A stretch of 64,000 nt of DNA from Ancylobacter novellus DSM 506 (GCF_000092925.1 NC_014217.1:620001-684000); one strand, 5' to 3'. Counted from the first letter of the stretch, positions 45,578 to 55,308 are shown. Notes: a model not told the origin generated them from the sequence alone. Program-made: numbers and translations.

Positions 45578-46579
45578 ATGAAGCGCATTCTCGCGGCCGG
45601 CCTCGTGCTGGCTGGCCTGACCGCCCCGCTGGCGGCGCAGGAAGTCAAGGAGCTGAACTTCGGCATCATCTCGACCGAGTCCTCGGCCGGCCTCGCCAAG
45701 AGCTTCGAGCCGATGCTGAAGGACCTCGAAAAGGCCGTTGGCGTGCCGGTGAAGGCCTTCTTCGCGCAGGACTATGCCGGCGTCATCGAGGGCATGCGCT
45801 TCAAGAAGGTCGACCTTGCCTGGTACGGCAACAAGTCGGCCATGGAAGCGGTCGACCGCGCCGGCGGCGAGATCTTCGTCCAGACGACCAAGCCGGACGG
45901 CACCAAGGGCTACTACTCGCTCATCATCACCAATGCCGACAACAACGCCGTCAACAATCTCAAGGACGTGGTCGACTGCTCGAAGGGCCTGACCTTCGGC
46001 AATGGCGATCCGAACTCGACCTCCGGCAACCTCGTGCCGAGCTACTATGTGTTCGCGCTGAACAAGGTCGACCCGAACAAGTGCTACAAGCGCGTCGTAG
46101 TCTCCAACCATGAGGGCAACGCCCTCGCGGTCGCCAACAAGCAGGTCGACATCGCCACCAACAACACCGAGTCGATGGACCGTCTGAAGGACGTCCGCCC
46201 GGCCGAGGCCGCCAAGCTCAAGGAAGTGTGGCGTTCGCCGCTCATCCCGTCCGACCCGCTGGTGTGGCGCACTGACCTGCCGGCTGACATGAAGGCCAAG
46301 ATCTACACCTTCTTCCTCACCTATGGCCGCCTCGGCTCGGATGAGGAAGTCGCCCGCCAGCGCGCGATCCTGGCCAAGACCTCGGACGGCTGGGGCACCT
46401 TCGTTCCCTCGTCCAACGCCCAGCTCTACCCGATCCGCCAGCTCGAGCTGTTCAAGACCCGCCTGAAGGTCGAGGCCAGCGACAAGCTCTCGGCCGACGA
46501 GAAGGCCAAGCAGCTCAAGGAAATCGATGCCAAGCTCGCCGCGCTCGACGAGCAGATGAAGAAGGTTCCGAGCATGTGA
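45578..46579 (+). CDS. phnD: Phosphonate ABC transporter substrate-binding protein
   Basis: Periplasmic binding protein of 333 residues with a signal peptide ending near PLAAQEV (residue 22). Family features include FGIISTESSAGLAKSFEPML, AQDYAGVIEGMRFKKVDLAWYGNKS for ligand contact, and the conserved GDPNSTSGNLVPSYY loop that holds the phosphonate group. The C-terminus is charged and helical (LSADEKAKQLKEIDAKLAALDEQMKK). A GGAG-containing site precedes the ATG. It delivers phosphonates or related organophosphates to PhnE. Confidence 0.94.
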   Translation: MKRILAAGLVLAGLTAPLAAQEVKELNFGIISTESSAGLAKSFEPMLKDLEKAVGVPVKAFFAQDYAGVIEGMRFKKVDLAWYGNKSAMEAVDRAGGEIFVQTTKPDGTKGYYSLIITNADNNAVNNLKDVVDCSKGLTFGNGDPNSTSGNLVPSYYVFALNKVDPNKCYKRVVVSNHEGNALAVANKQVDIATNNTESMDRLKDVRPAEAAKLKEVWRSPLIPSDPLVWRTDLPADMKAKIYTFFLTYGRLGSDEEVARQRAILAKTSDGWGTFVPSSNAQLYPIRQLELFKTRLKVEASDKLSADEKAKQLKEIDAKLAALDEQMKKVPSM

Positions 46580-46723
46580 TTGCCATGGGCGGCCCGCTGG
46601 GGCCGCTCGTTCGCCTGACCGAACGCATCCCGGAGCGGCCCCTCGCGGCGGCTCCGGGAGCCTGCCGAGACGACGCGGGCACGACCTCGTCCGTCGCCCG
46701 CAATGCCGAACCGCGAGGCTTCC

Positions 46724-47545
46724 ATGTTCGCCACCGATGCCGTCCACCGCGCCGCGACGAGCACCATGCCGCCGCCACCCGTGACACCGCTTGCCACCCG
46801 CCTGGTGCGCCTCGCGCTGGCTGCCCTGGCCGTGGTGGTGCTGGTCTATGCCTGGCACGAGGCCGAGATGAATCCGGGGCAGCTGGTGCGCGACGCCGGC
46901 AACATGGCCACGCTCGGCGCCGATTTCCTGAGGCCCGACTTCACCTATTGGGACCTCTACGCCAAGGACATGGTCGAGACGCTGGCCATCGCCATCTGGG
47001 GTACGCTGCTCGCCGTCATCGCCGGCATCCCGCTCGGCATCCTGTCCGCCGACAATGTCGCGCCGGCATGGATCGTCTTTCCGGTACGCCGACTGATGGA
47101 CGCCTGCCGCGCCATCAACGAACTGGTCTTCGCGCTGATCTTCATTGCCGCGGTCGGCCTCGGCCCCTTCGCCGGCGTGCTCGCGTTGTTCGTCCACACG
47201 ACCGGCATCGTGGCGAAGCTGTTCTCCGAAGCCGTGGAGGCGATCGACCCGGCGCCGGTGGAAGGCATTCGTGGCACCGGCGGCACCTGGCTGCAGGAGA
47301 TCATCTACGGCGTGCTGCCGCAGGTGCTGCCACTGTGGATCTCCTATGCGCTCTACCGCTTCGAATCCAATGTCCGCTCCGCGACCGTGCTCGGCATCGT
47401 CGGCGGCGGCGGCATCGGGCTCACCTTCAACGACACGATGCGCAGCTTCCAGTATTCGCAGGCTTCCGCGATCCTGATCATCGTCATCGTCACGGTTTCC
47501 GTGCTCGACATGGCGAGCCAGCGCGTCCGCAAGCGCTTCATCTGA
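46724..47545 (+). CDS. phnE: Phosphonate ABC transporter permease
   Basis: Inner-membrane permease of 273 residues with about six helices. The EAA-loop region is [37 protein letters not shown], and [14 protein letters not shown] is the family mark. ATG 46724 is favoured; an earlier in-frame ATG at 46703 is possible. It lies 144 bases after phnD. Only one permease gene is present; many phn transporters have two, but a homodimer is also known. No C-P lyase (phnG-M) genes follow in the window. Confidence 0.92.
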   Translation: MFATDAVHRAATSTMPPPPVTPLATRLVRLALAALAVVVLVYAWHEAEMNPGQLVRDAGNMATLGADFLRPDFTYWDLYAKDMVETLAIAIWGTLLAVIAGIPLGILSADNVAPAWIVFPVRRLMDACRAINELVFALIFIAAVGLGPFAGVLALFVHTTGIVAKLFSEAVEAIDPAPVEGIRGTGGTWLQEIIYGVLPQVLPLWISYALYRFESNVRSATVLGIVGGGGIGLTFNDTMRSFQYSQASAILIIVIVTVSVLDMASQRVRKRFI

Positions 47546-47591
47546 AGCGAGTCGCGAACCGGCATCCGCGTCGCCCTGCCCACGCGCCCGC

Positions 47592-47668
47592 CGTCATCCC
47601 CGGGCTTGACCCGGAGATCCAACTTGAAGCCCAAGACATGGATGGCCGGATCAAGTCCGGCCATGACG
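47592..47668. repeat. Palindromic intergenic repeat (CCCGGGCTTGA type)
   Basis: CGTCATCCCCGGGCTTGACC on the left is mirrored by GGATCAAGTCCGGCCATGACG on the right with a few mismatches. It resembles the outer parts of the cluster at 15387-15535. It fills the gap between phnE and the next ABC gene and could stop transcription. Confidence 0.75.
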
Positions 47669-47772
47669 TTCCCTGTGGCGGCTCACGCTCGCTCAGCGCC
47701 ACTGCGATAACGGCCTCCAACCTCTCCAAAGATTAATCTGCCGGAAACCGTCCGGCGAGCCTGGCGCGGCGT

Positions 47773-49563
47773 ATGCTCCGCCGCACTGTCCCGCCTTCCG
47801 GAGAGGCTTCCTTGCGCACCATCGTCACCCTCATCGCCGATGTCTGGCGGCTTTCCATCCCCTATTTCCGTGGCGAGGACCGATGGAGGGGGCTCGCGCT
47901 CCTGGCGGCGGTGGTGGCGATGGAGGTCGGCTGGGTCTATGCGACCGTGCTGATCAACAGTTGGAACGCCGTGTTCTACGACGCCATCCAGAACAAGGAC
48001 TATGCGGCCTTCACCCATCAGCTCTGGGTCTTCGCCGGCATCGCCGCCTGCGCCATCGCCGTCGCGGTGTATCAGGTCTATCTACGGCAGTGGCTGGAGA
48101 TACGCTGGCGTACCTGGATGACGGAGAAATACCTCACCGCCTGGCTCGCCGATGAGACCCACTACCGGATGCGGCTGAAGGGCGATGCGGCCGATAACCC
48201 GGACCAGCGCATCGCCGAGGACATCCGCGCCTATATCAACCAGACCATCGGCCTGTTTCTCGGCCTGCTCAACGCGGTGATGACGCTCGCCTCCTTCGCC
48301 GTCATCCTGTGGGGCCTGTCCGGCAGCTTCTCCTTCAACCTGTTCGGCGGCTCGTGGAACATCCCCGGCTATCTGGTCTGGGCCGCCTTCGCCTATGCGG
48401 CGCTCGGCACGCTGCTCGCGCATCTCATCGGCCGCGTGCTGGTGAAGCTGAATTTCGACCAGCAGCGCTACGAGGCGGACTACCGCGTCGATCTGGTGCG
48501 CGTGCGCGAGAATGGCGAGCAGATCGCGCTGATGGAGGGTGAGCCGGTGGAGCGCGAGCGCCTGCTCGCCCGCTTCTCCCATGTGGTGAACAACTACTGG
48601 GGCATCATGATCGCGCAGAAGCGGCTGACCTGGTTCACCTCCGGCTATGGCCAGCTCTCGACCATCTTCCCCTTCGTCGTGGTGGCGCCGGCTTATTTCT
48701 CCGGCGCGATCCAGCTCGGCCAGCTGATGCAGACCGGCTCCGCCTTCGGGCAGGTGCAGGGTTCGTTCTCCTTCTTCATCAGCGCCTATGCACAGATCGC
48801 CGAATGGAAATCCATCGTCGACCGTCTCGTCGGCTTCGAGCGCTCGGTGATGGCGACGCAGGCGCAGGCGCTCGCCAGCGACTTTTCCCGCGTACCGGGC
48901 AAAGGCGGGGCGCCGCTCGCGGTGGCGCAGATGGAGGTGCGCTTGCCGGACGGGCGCGCCCTGCTCACCGTCGACGGGCTGGCGATCGGCCGCGGCGAGC
49001 GGGTGCTGCTCACCGGCGCCTCCGGCAGCGGCAAGAGCACGCTGCTGCGCGCTATCGCCGGCATCTGGCCCTATGGCCATGGCGAGGTGGCGGTGGCGGA
49101 CGGCGCGCGGGTACTCGTCCTGCCGCAGCGACCCTATCTGCCGATCGGCTCGCTGCGCGGCGCGCTGGCCTATCCCGACCCGATGGAGGTGCATTCCGAC
49201 GAGGAGATGCGCGAGGCGCTGGAAGCGGTGGGCCTGCCGGACCTTTCCGGGCAGCTCGACGAGCGCGGCCTGTGGCCGGCGATCCTGTCGGGCGGCGAGC
49301 AGCAGCGGCTCGCCATCGCCCGCGCGCTCCTGGTGAAGCCGGACGTGCTGCTGCTCGACGAAGCGACTTCGGCGGTCGACGAGGCCGGCGAGGCGGCGCT
49401 CTACCGCATGCTGCGGGCGCGCCTGCCGGACACGGCGATGCTCTCCATCGGTCACCGCTCTACGCTGCTCGACCTGCATGAGCGGCATATCGAGCTCAAG
49501 CGCGGCGCCGATGGACCGGCGGTGCTGGCGGTCGCGCCGGGCCAGCTCGCGGTGGCGGAATAG
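47773..49563 (+). CDS. SbmA/YddA-type ABC transporter, fused permease and ATPase
   Basis: Fused ABC protein of up to 596 residues. The membrane part resembles SbmA/BacA and YddA: LINSWNAVFYDAIQNKDYAAF, RTWMTEKYLTAWLADETHYRM and NPDQRIAEDIRAYINQTIGL are typical. The ATPase follows with Walker A GASGSGKST, signature LSGGEQQRLAIARAL and Walker B VLLLDEATSAVD. Peptide, fatty-acid or cofactor (cobalamin) transport is known in the group; the substrate here is unknown. TTG 47812 has GAGAGG five bases upstream and may be the true start, giving 583 residues; ATG 47773 lacks such a site. Confidence 0.9.
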   Translation: MLRRTVPPSGEASLRTIVTLIADVWRLSIPYFRGEDRWRGLALLAAVVAMEVGWVYATVLINSWNAVFYDAIQNKDYAAFTHQLWVFAGIAACAIAVAVYQVYLRQWLEIRWRTWMTEKYLTAWLADETHYRMRLKGDAADNPDQRIAEDIRAYINQTIGLFLGLLNAVMTLASFAVILWGLSGSFSFNLFGGSWNIPGYLVWAAFAYAALGTLLAHLIGRVLVKLNFDQQRYEADYRVDLVRVRENGEQIALMEGEPVERERLLARFSHVVNNYWGIMIAQKRLTWFTSGYGQLSTIFPFVVVAPAYFSGAIQLGQLMQTGSAFGQVQGSFSFFISAYAQIAEWKSIVDRLVGFERSVMATQAQALASDFSRVPGKGGAPLAVAQMEVRLPDGRALLTVDGLAIGRGERVLLTGASGSGKSTLLRAIAGIWPYGHGEVAVADGARVLVLPQRPYLPIGSLRGALAYPDPMEVHSDEEMREALEAVGLPDLSGQLDERGLWPAILSGGEQQRLAIARALLVKPDVLLLDEATSAVDEAGEAALYRMLRARLPDTAMLSIGHRSTLLDLHERHIELKRGADGPAVLAVAPGQLAVAE

Positions 49564-49569
49564 ACGGGT

Positions 49570-50886
49570 TCAGCGCGCCGCGGCGGCGTTGGCTTCCGCG
49601 GCGCGCGCCTCCGCCTCGATGGCAAGCGTGCGCTCCAGCAGGATCTCGTAGATCGGCCGCCCGCCGAGCCACTGCGCCACCATGTTGGCGAAGATGGCGG
49701 TGAGCATCACTGGCACCAGCACCGCATAGGCGCCGGTGAGCTCCATCACCAGCACCATGCCGACCAGCGGCGCGCCGATGGTGGCGGCGAACAGCCCGCC
49801 CATGGCGGCGATGGCGAAGGCGGTGAGCGTATCGGCGGGTAGCATGACCATCGTCTCCAGCGCCGAGCCGTAGAGCAGGCCGACCGTGGTGGCGAGCGCC
49901 AGGATCGGCGCGAAGATGCCGCCGGCGACGCCGGTGGAGTAGCTCGCCATGGTCATGACGAAGCGCAGCAGCACGATGAAGGCGAGCAGCGCGAGCCCTG
50001 GGGCTTCCTTCGCAAGATGGACGGCGAGCAGTTCGCCGCCCTGCGTCGCCTCTGGCAGCGCGAAGACCAGCACACCGACGATGAGGCCAACCACGGCGGG
50101 GAAGATGTAGAAGGAGCGGCGCTGGCCGAGACGGCGCACATGGTCCAGCGACCAGACCAGCGTGCGGTTGAAGGCGACGCCCACCGCGCCGAGCACGACG
50201 CCCAGCCCGATGAAGGCCGGCAGCGCGCCATAGGGCATCTGCGACACCGGCAGCGCCATATAGGGCACATTGCCGGTCAGGTACTCGGTGACGATGGCGC
50301 TGGCGAGCGAGGCCAGCACCACGCCGATATAGGTGCGCGAGGAATAGGGGAACTGCCGGCGCGTCTCCTCGATGACGAACAGCACGGCGGCGAGCGGCGC
50401 GTTGAAGGCGGCGGCGAGGCCCGCCGCGCCGCCGGCGGCGAGCAGGCCGCGCATGTCGGTGCCGGACAGGCGCGAGAGATCGGCGGCGGCCTTGGCGACG
50501 GAGGCGCCGATATGGATGGTCGGCCCCTCGCGGCCGAGCACGAGGCCGGAGCCGAGCGAGAGCACGCCGCCGACGAACTTCACCGGCAGCACGCGATGCC
50601 AGCGGACCTCGCGCAGCCCTTCCATCGCGCCTTCGATCTCCGGCACGCCGGAGCCGCTCGCCTCGGGTGCGAAGGCGCGCACCAGCCAGAGCGCGACGAC
50701 CGTCATCGCGGCGGCGGCGAGGCCGCCGGCGACATAGAGCCCCGGGCCGGAAAGCTGGAGCGTGTCGCGCAGGAAGGCGGGCCAGCCCGTCATCAGGCCT
50801 TCGACGCTGAGATGGAAGGCGGAGCCGAGGACGCCGACCGCCGCACCGACCAGCGCGGCCACGACATGATATCCCCCGTTCCCCAT
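49570..50886 (-). CDS. ClC family chloride transporter
   Basis: Membrane protein of 438 residues of the ClC superfamily, which exchanges chloride for protons or conducts chloride. Anion-path motifs are GSGVPEIEGA, GREGPTIHIGA and GGIFAPILALA. The gating Glu is in GREGP. About twelve helices are predicted (from VAALVGAAVGVLGSAFHL on). ATG 50886 (MGNGGYHVV) is the probable start because the preceding frame to 50952 is basic and unconserved. The end is an Ala/Glu-rich tail without CBS domains. It is convergent with the ABC gene, six bases apart. Confidence 0.93.
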   Translation of the reverse strand: MGNGGYHVVAALVGAAVGVLGSAFHLSVEGLMTGWPAFLRDTLQLSGPGLYVAGGLAAAAMTVVALWLVRAFAPEASGSGVPEIEGAMEGLREVRWHRVLPVKFVGGVLSLGSGLVLGREGPTIHIGASVAKAAADLSRLSGTDMRGLLAAGGAAGLAAAFNAPLAAVLFVIEETRRQFPYSSRTYIGVVLASLASAIVTEYLTGNVPYMALPVSQMPYGALPAFIGLGVVLGAVGVAFNRTLVWSLDHVRRLGQRRSFYIFPAVVGLIVGVLVFALPEATQGGELLAVHLAKEAPGLALLAFIVLLRFVMTMASYSTGVAGGIFAPILALATTVGLLYGSALETMVMLPADTLTAFAIAAMGGLFAATIGAPLVGMVLVMELTGAYAVLVPVMLTAIFANMVAQWLGGRPIYEILLERTLAIEAEARAAEANAAAAR

Positions 50887-51003
50887 TCCTGCCCCTCGCG
50901 GTCGTTCGAGCCTCGGCCATGGGTAGCATCGGCGGGCGGGAGCCGGAAGCACGCAACGGTCATTCCGGGCGATCGGAACGCCCTATCCGTTGGGGAAGCC
51001 AAG

Positions 51004-51027
51004 TGGAGGGCGCCTGAGCGCCCTCCA
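51004..51027 (-). terminator. Inverted repeat after the PhyH-like gene
   Basis: TGGAGGGCGC (51004-51013) and GCGCCCTCCA (51018-51027) form a perfect 10-bp stem with a four-base loop just after the gene ends on the minus strand. No T-run follows, so it may act as a weak or factor-assisted stop. Confidence 0.45.
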
Positions 51028-51033
51028 ACGACA

Positions 51034-51834
51034 TCAGCCGAGGCCGAGCGCGCGCCGCGTCGCCCGCTCGACTGGCGAGAAATCGCCGCTCTCCCGGTCG
51101 ATCCGCAACTCCGCCGCCGGCAGCAGCGGCGGCTGCGCGAGAAAGCGCGGCCGCATGCCCCGATGTGGTTGTGCCGCGTGGACGAGGAAGGGATGGCACA
51201 GATAGACCGTGCCCGCCGCACCGGTGGCGAGGACCTCGCCATGGCCGGGCGCATCCTCGAAGCCGCTCGCCGCCAGCTCGCCGAGCGTCAGCCCGTCCTC
51301 GCCATGCGGTGCGAGCCGGCGGGCGATGTCGAGATGCGAACCGGGGCGCAGGCGCGTCGGCGCATCCGCCTCGCCGACGTCGGAGAGCAGGAACAGCATG
51401 AGCAGTGCCCGTCCCTTCGAGTGGACATTGGCGCGCCACTGCATGAAGTCCGGCGCCTCGGTGCCGAAGCTCACATCGATGTGCCAGCCGTCGTCGCCCG
51501 GATCGTCGGGCGAGGGGAAGCGGATCGGGAAGGTGCCGAGGCCGCCGCATGGCAGCCAGCGGCCCGGCCCGACCAGGGCATCGAAGGCCGCGTGCAGTGT
51601 CGGGGTGTTCACCGCCGCGCGGAAGGGCGGCAGTGCGAGGTGGCCGATGCGGATGACCGGCTGCGTCCAGCTCGTGGGGTCGTTCGGGTCGCAGCCGGTG
51701 GCACGCCAGAGGATGGCGCGGCAATCGGCAGCCAATTCCGTCGGGAAGGCGTGGTCGATGCGGACGAGGCCGTCCGCGATGAAGCGTTCGATATCCGCCG
51801 CGCCGAGGCGGGGACAAGAGAAGTCGTTCGGCAT
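51034..51834 (-). CDS. Phytanoyl-CoA dioxygenase (PhyH) family protein
   Basis: Fe(II)/2-oxoglutarate oxygenase of 266 residues. The facial triad is visible as His and Asp in GWHIDVSFG and the distal His in HPFLVHAAQPHRG, whose Arg (RPRF) would bind 2-oxoglutarate. The N-terminal helix AADIERFIADGLVRIDHAFP is common in the family. Substrates in this family range from phytanoyl-CoA to ectoine and many secondary metabolites; this one is unknown. It lies about 200 bases after thiY on the same strand. Confidence 0.88.
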   Translation of the reverse strand: MPNDFSCPRLGAADIERFIADGLVRIDHAFPTELAADCRAILWRATGCDPNDPTSWTQPVIRIGHLALPPFRAAVNTPTLHAAFDALVGPGRWLPCGGLGTFPIRFPSPDDPGDDGWHIDVSFGTEAPDFMQWRANVHSKGRALLMLFLLSDVGEADAPTRLRPGSHLDIARRLAPHGEDGLTLGELAASGFEDAPGHGEVLATGAAGTVYLCHPFLVHAAQPHRGMRPRFLAQPPLLPAAELRIDRESGDFSPVERATRRALGLG

Positions 51835-52036
51835 GAGATCACCTGATGAGTGCCGGCGCAGCGCGCGCGGCAGGCGGCATTCGCGGCGCGCAGGACGCGC
51901 CGATCCGGTTCTCGGTGCGCGGAGAAGCGGGATCAGCCGAGCTGGAAGACGGCGCGAATGTTGCGGATCATCATCATGGCGGGTGCAACCTAGCTCCCGA
52001 TTGCCGCTGGGGCAACCGGGAGAAACAGAGGTCGGC

Positions 52037-52987
52037 TCACGGCAGCGCCGGCGCGTAGGTCGCCACCGGCTCGACCTTGTCGATCAGCCCATGGCTCTTC
52101 ATGAACTCGCCGAAGCGGGCATAACGGCCAGCGTCCAGCGCCGCCGGCGCATGGGCGAAGCGGCGCAGCGTGTCGGTCCAGGCGGTACGGTTGAGTTCGT
52201 CGTCGAGCTTGGGGTTGGCCTTCACGAACACGCCCCACGCCTCGTCCGGGTGGTTGAGCACATAGATGGTCGCGTCCTCGACCGCGGCGAGGAAGCGCTT
52301 GAGCCGCGGATCGGCGAGCTTGTCCTTGTGGGCGACATAGATCAGTTCGTCGAACACCGGCACGCCGTGCTCCTCGGGGAAGAAGGCGCGGCCCTCCTTG
52401 CCCTCAAGCTTGATCTGGGTGAGCTCGAAATTGCGGTAGGCGCCGATCACGGCGTCGACCTTGCCGGCGGCGAGCGCCGGGGAGAGGGCGAAGTTGACGT
52501 TGATCATGGTGACGTCGGTCGGCTTCAGCCCGGCGCTCGCCAGCATGGTGCCGAGCAGCGCGTCCTCCAGCCCCGCCACCGAATAGCCGACCGTCTTGCC
52601 CTTGAGGTCGGCGATGGACTTGATCGGGCCGTCCTTCAGCACCACGAGCGCCGTGAGGGGTGTCGAGACGAGCGTGCCGAAGCGCACCAGCGGCAGGCCT
52701 TCCTTCACCGAGAGGTAGAGGCTGGGCTGGTAGCTCACCGCGACGTCCGCCTGTCCGGCGGCGACGAGGCGCGGCGGGGCGGAGGGATCGGCCGGGGCGA
52801 CGAGCTCGACGTCGAGGTCGTGCGCCTGGAAGAAGCCCTTCTCCTTGGCGACGATCAGCGGCGCGTGGTCGGGGTTGATGTACCAGTCGAGCAGTACGGT
52901 GAGCTTGTCGGCGGCACTTGCGGGGGCGAGCGACAAGGCGAGGGCCACGGCGCAACCCGCAGCGGTCTGGGCGATGGTCTTGAACAT
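52037..52987 (-). CDS. thiY: Thiamine-precursor ABC transporter substrate-binding protein (ThiY-like)
   Basis: Periplasmic protein of 316 residues with a signal peptide ending near APASAAD (residue 26). The domain is NMT1/THI5-like: TVLLDWYINPDHAPLIVAKEKGFFQAHDLDVELV at the start, ADVAVSYQPSLYLSVKEG and KSIADLKGKTVGYSVAGLE in lobe 1, the pattern of pyrimidine-precursor (formylaminopyrimidine) binders. A TPP riboswitch lies directly upstream, which strongly supports a thiamine role. No permease or ATPase gene follows; a thiX-like permease lies 2.4 kb upstream, beyond two unrelated genes. Confidence 0.9.
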   Translation of the reverse strand: MFKTIAQTAAGCAVALALSLAPASAADKLTVLLDWYINPDHAPLIVAKEKGFFQAHDLDVELVAPADPSAPPRLVAAGQADVAVSYQPSLYLSVKEGLPLVRFGTLVSTPLTALVVLKDGPIKSIADLKGKTVGYSVAGLEDALLGTMLASAGLKPTDVTMINVNFALSPALAAGKVDAVIGAYRNFELTQIKLEGKEGRAFFPEEHGVPVFDELIYVAHKDKLADPRLKRFLAAVEDATIYVLNHPDEAWGVFVKANPKLDDELNRTAWTDTLRRFAHAPAALDAGRYARFGEFMKSHGLIDKVEPVATYAPALP

Positions 52988-53065
52988 GGATCTCCTCCCA
53001 TTCGGAGATCCGGCGCATGAGCTTTCGGGGGAATCCGCTCGGGCGCGATGCGACCCGGCCGTCGT

Positions 53066-53165
53066 TCCGTCCCTTCGCCGGCATGACCCGGATCAGGTTC
53101 AAAGGGTCTGGCGGATGCCATCTCAGCCCCTGGACCTTGCGGTCGGCGGGACACCCCTCGGATGC
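53066..53165 (-). promoter_or_regulatory. TPP riboswitch (THI element)
   Basis: On the minus strand the order is GAGGGGTG, then CTGAGATGGCA, then ACCCTTTGAACCTGATC and GGGTCATGCCGGCGAAGGGA, the conserved parts of the thiamine pyrophosphate aptamer. It ends about 80 bases before the thiY start, so thiY is turned down when TPP is plentiful, most likely at translation. Confidence 0.93.
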
Positions 53166-53218
53166 GCGGCACGCTAGCATCGCTGACATGCCAGGGCAAT
53201 TGCCGGCTAAGGGGAGGG

Positions 53219-54409
53219 CTACTCCCCCAGCCACCCGTCCAGATACACCGTCCGCTCGACCCCGGCGAACGTGCCGAGGCGGGCGAGTTCAGTGTCGAGG
53301 GCGGCGAGGCGGGCCTTGGAGGCGCGCACGCCCTTCTCCAGCCAGAGCCGGCGCACGTCGAGCGTGCCGGCCTTGCGGTCGGCCTTCATGTCGATGCGCC
53401 CGACCAGCCGGTCACCCTCCAGCAGCGGGAAGACGTAATAGCCCCAGACCCGCTTTTCCGCGGGGACGAACACCTCGATGCGGTAGTTGAAGCCGAACAG
53501 GCGCTCCGTGCGGTTGCGATCGCGCAGCAGCGGGTCGAAAGGGTTGAGCACCCGCAGACGCGGCGGCGGCGCGGGCAGGGCGGCGAAGGCGTCGCCGCTG
53601 CCTTTGAACGCATGCGAGGCGCGCGGGCGTGTGCCGTCGGCCGGGGCGATCAGCACGGGTTCAAGCCGCCTGGCATTCGCTGCCACCCAGGCACGCGCTT
53701 CATCCGGGGTGAGCAGGCCCCAGAAGGCGGCGATCTCGCCATGGGTGGCGAAGCCGAGCCGCTCCAGCGCCGAGGTGCAGGCCCAGTCGACGAACTCCTC
53801 GCGCGAGACCTCGCCGGCATAATAGCGTGCGGGGATGACCCGCTCGGCGAGGTCGTAGACCTTCTGGAAGCCCTCGCGGCCGGCGATGGCGAAATTGCCG
53901 GTGCGCCAGTGATATTCGAGCGCGGTCTTCTCCGGGTGCCAGTTCCACCATCCGCCGGGCGGGCGCTTTTCCGCTTCGAAGTCGCGCGCCATCAGGCGGC
54001 CTTCGGTCTTCACCCGCTCGAATACGTGGTCGATGTAGGTCTCGAAGCCGTTCTCGTGCCATTGACGCCAGCGCGCGGCGAGCGTCTCGCGGGAGCGGGC
54101 GAAGCGGTGCTTCCAATAGGGGAAGAAGGCGCTGGGAATGATGGACGCGTCATGCGTCCAATGCTCGAAAAGCTCTCCGTCCTTCTCGATCAGGCGGGAA
54201 AGCTGCTCGCGTCTGTAGTTCGGGTTGCGGGCGAACAGGATGTGGTGGTGCGCGCGCTCGACCGTCGCGATGCTGTCGACCTGCACGAAGCCGAGGTCGG
54301 TGATGAGCTCCAGCAGCCCCGCCTTGGTGAGCGGGCCGCGGGGACGGCTCAGGCCCTGCTTGGCGAGGAAGATGCGGCGGGCGTCGACGTTGGAGAGGTG
54401 CAGGCTCAC
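53219..54409 (-). CDS. YcaQ/AlkX-type DNA glycosylase (winged-helix)
   Basis: HTH_42-family protein of 396 residues, related to E. coli YcaQ (AlkX), which unhooks interstrand DNA crosslinks made by alkylating agents. The N-terminal segment LSNVDARRIFLAKQGL and the catalytic Gln-x-Asp in GFVQVDSIATVERAHH match, as do HYWTHDAS-type HWTHDASIIP, WNWHPEKTALEYHW, and the late FGFNYRIEVFVPAEKRVWGYYVFPLL. A role in crosslink repair is inferred from the family. It overlaps the upstream GGDEF gene by four bases and precedes the riboswitch of thiY by about 50 bases. Confidence 0.9.
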   Translation of the reverse strand: MSLHLSNVDARRIFLAKQGLSRPRGPLTKAGLLELITDLGFVQVDSIATVERAHHHILFARNPNYRREQLSRLIEKDGELFEHWTHDASIIPSAFFPYWKHRFARSRETLAARWRQWHENGFETYIDHVFERVKTEGRLMARDFEAEKRPPGGWWNWHPEKTALEYHWRTGNFAIAGREGFQKVYDLAERVIPARYYAGEVSREEFVDWACTSALERLGFATHGEIAAFWGLLTPDEARAWVAANARRLEPVLIAPADGTRPRASHAFKGSGDAFAALPAPPPRLRVLNPFDPLLRDRNRTERLFGFNYRIEVFVPAEKRVWGYYVFPLLEGDRLVGRIDMKADRKAGTLDVRRLWLEKGVRASKARLAALDTELARLGTFAGVERTVYLDGWLGE

Positions 54410-55308
54410 GCGTTGCCGATCCAGTTCAGGTTCACCGCGACGGTTCGGCCCGTCGCCTTGGCGGCGTACATCAGCGCATCGGCCCCGCGCATCAGCGCAT
54501 CGGCGTCGATCGCCTCGCGGGTGATGACGACACCCATGGCGGCGCCGATGGCGAGCCGCTGTCCGTCCGTGTCCATCACCGCGCAGAGCGCCTCGGCCAG
54601 GATCTGCATGTCCTCGATGCAGGGTGCGCTCTCTTGCGCGAAGGTGGAGAGCAGCACGAACTCGTCGCCGCCAATCCGTGCCATGAAGTGCTGCGGATCG
54701 GCATGGGAGCGCAGCCGGTCGGCGATTTGGCGCAGGACGCGGTCGCCGGTGGCGTGGCCGTGGCCGTCATTGATCGACTTGAAGCCGTTGAGGTCGATAT
54801 AGGCGAGGCAGATGCCCTCGCCGGGCGGTCGCTGCTCCAGCAACGTGCTCAGCCGGTGGTCGAAGGCGGCGCGGTTCGGCAGGCCCGTGAGCACATCGGT
54901 ATAGGCGGCTTCGAGCAGGCTCCGCTCGAATGCCTTCCGCTGGGAGTTGTCGATGATGATCTCGATGTCGAACCGCTCGCCATCGATGGTGCGGCGCTGC
55001 GTCGAGATGAGCGTCGGCACGATGCGGCCGGAGGAATGCCGCAGGTCGACCTCCTCGAGTTCGTACAGGCCCACCGTGTCCAACGCGTGGATGCGGCGCA
55101 GCCGCGCCGGGTCATCGAGGGCCCGCACCGTATCGAGATACATGGGCTGGCCGGCGATCTCCTCCCAGCTTCGTCCGATCATGGCGAGATAGGCCGGATT
55201 GGCCATGATGTAGCGCGAGACATGTTCCGCCGTCGAAATGCAGATGGCCACCGGCGAGAGCTCGAACACGTCGACAAGCGCTTCATAGATGACCTGGCGC
55301 GAGATCAT
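54406..55308 (-). CDS. PAS-GGDEF diguanylate cyclase
   Basis: Cytosolic protein of 300 residues that would make cyclic-di-GMP. A PAS domain occupies about residues 8-125 (ELSPVAICISTAEHVSRYIMANPAYLAMIG). The GGDEF domain follows from DVLTGLPNRAAF, with the active motif in ARIGGDEFVLLS intact, so catalysis is expected. An Asp for inhibitory product binding is not obvious (five residues before GGDEF there is no RxxD). No membrane helix. It is translationally coupled to the YcaQ-type gene by a four-base overlap. Confidence 0.9.
   Translation of the reverse strand: MISRQVIYEALVDVFELSPVAICISTAEHVSRYIMANPAYLAMIGRSWEEIAGQPMYLDTVRALDDPARLRRIHALDTVGLYELEEVDLRHSSGRIVPTLISTQRRTIDGERFDIEIIIDNSQRKAFERSLLEAAYTDVLTGLPNRAAFDHRLSTLLEQRPPGEGICLAYIDLNGFKSINDGHGHATGDRVLRQIADRLRSHADPQHFMARIGGDEFVLLSTFAQESAPCIEDMQILAEALCAVMDTDGQRLAIGAAMGVVITREAIDADALMRGADALMYAAKATGRTVAVNLNWIGNA

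Noticed and set aside
43994..47197. Open frame of over 1000 codons on the minus strand opposite the phn genes
   Set aside because: It is antisense to phnCDE and others, has the Arg/His/Gly-rich composition of GC-driven shadow frames, and no domain was seen. The plus-strand genes have clear family motifs.
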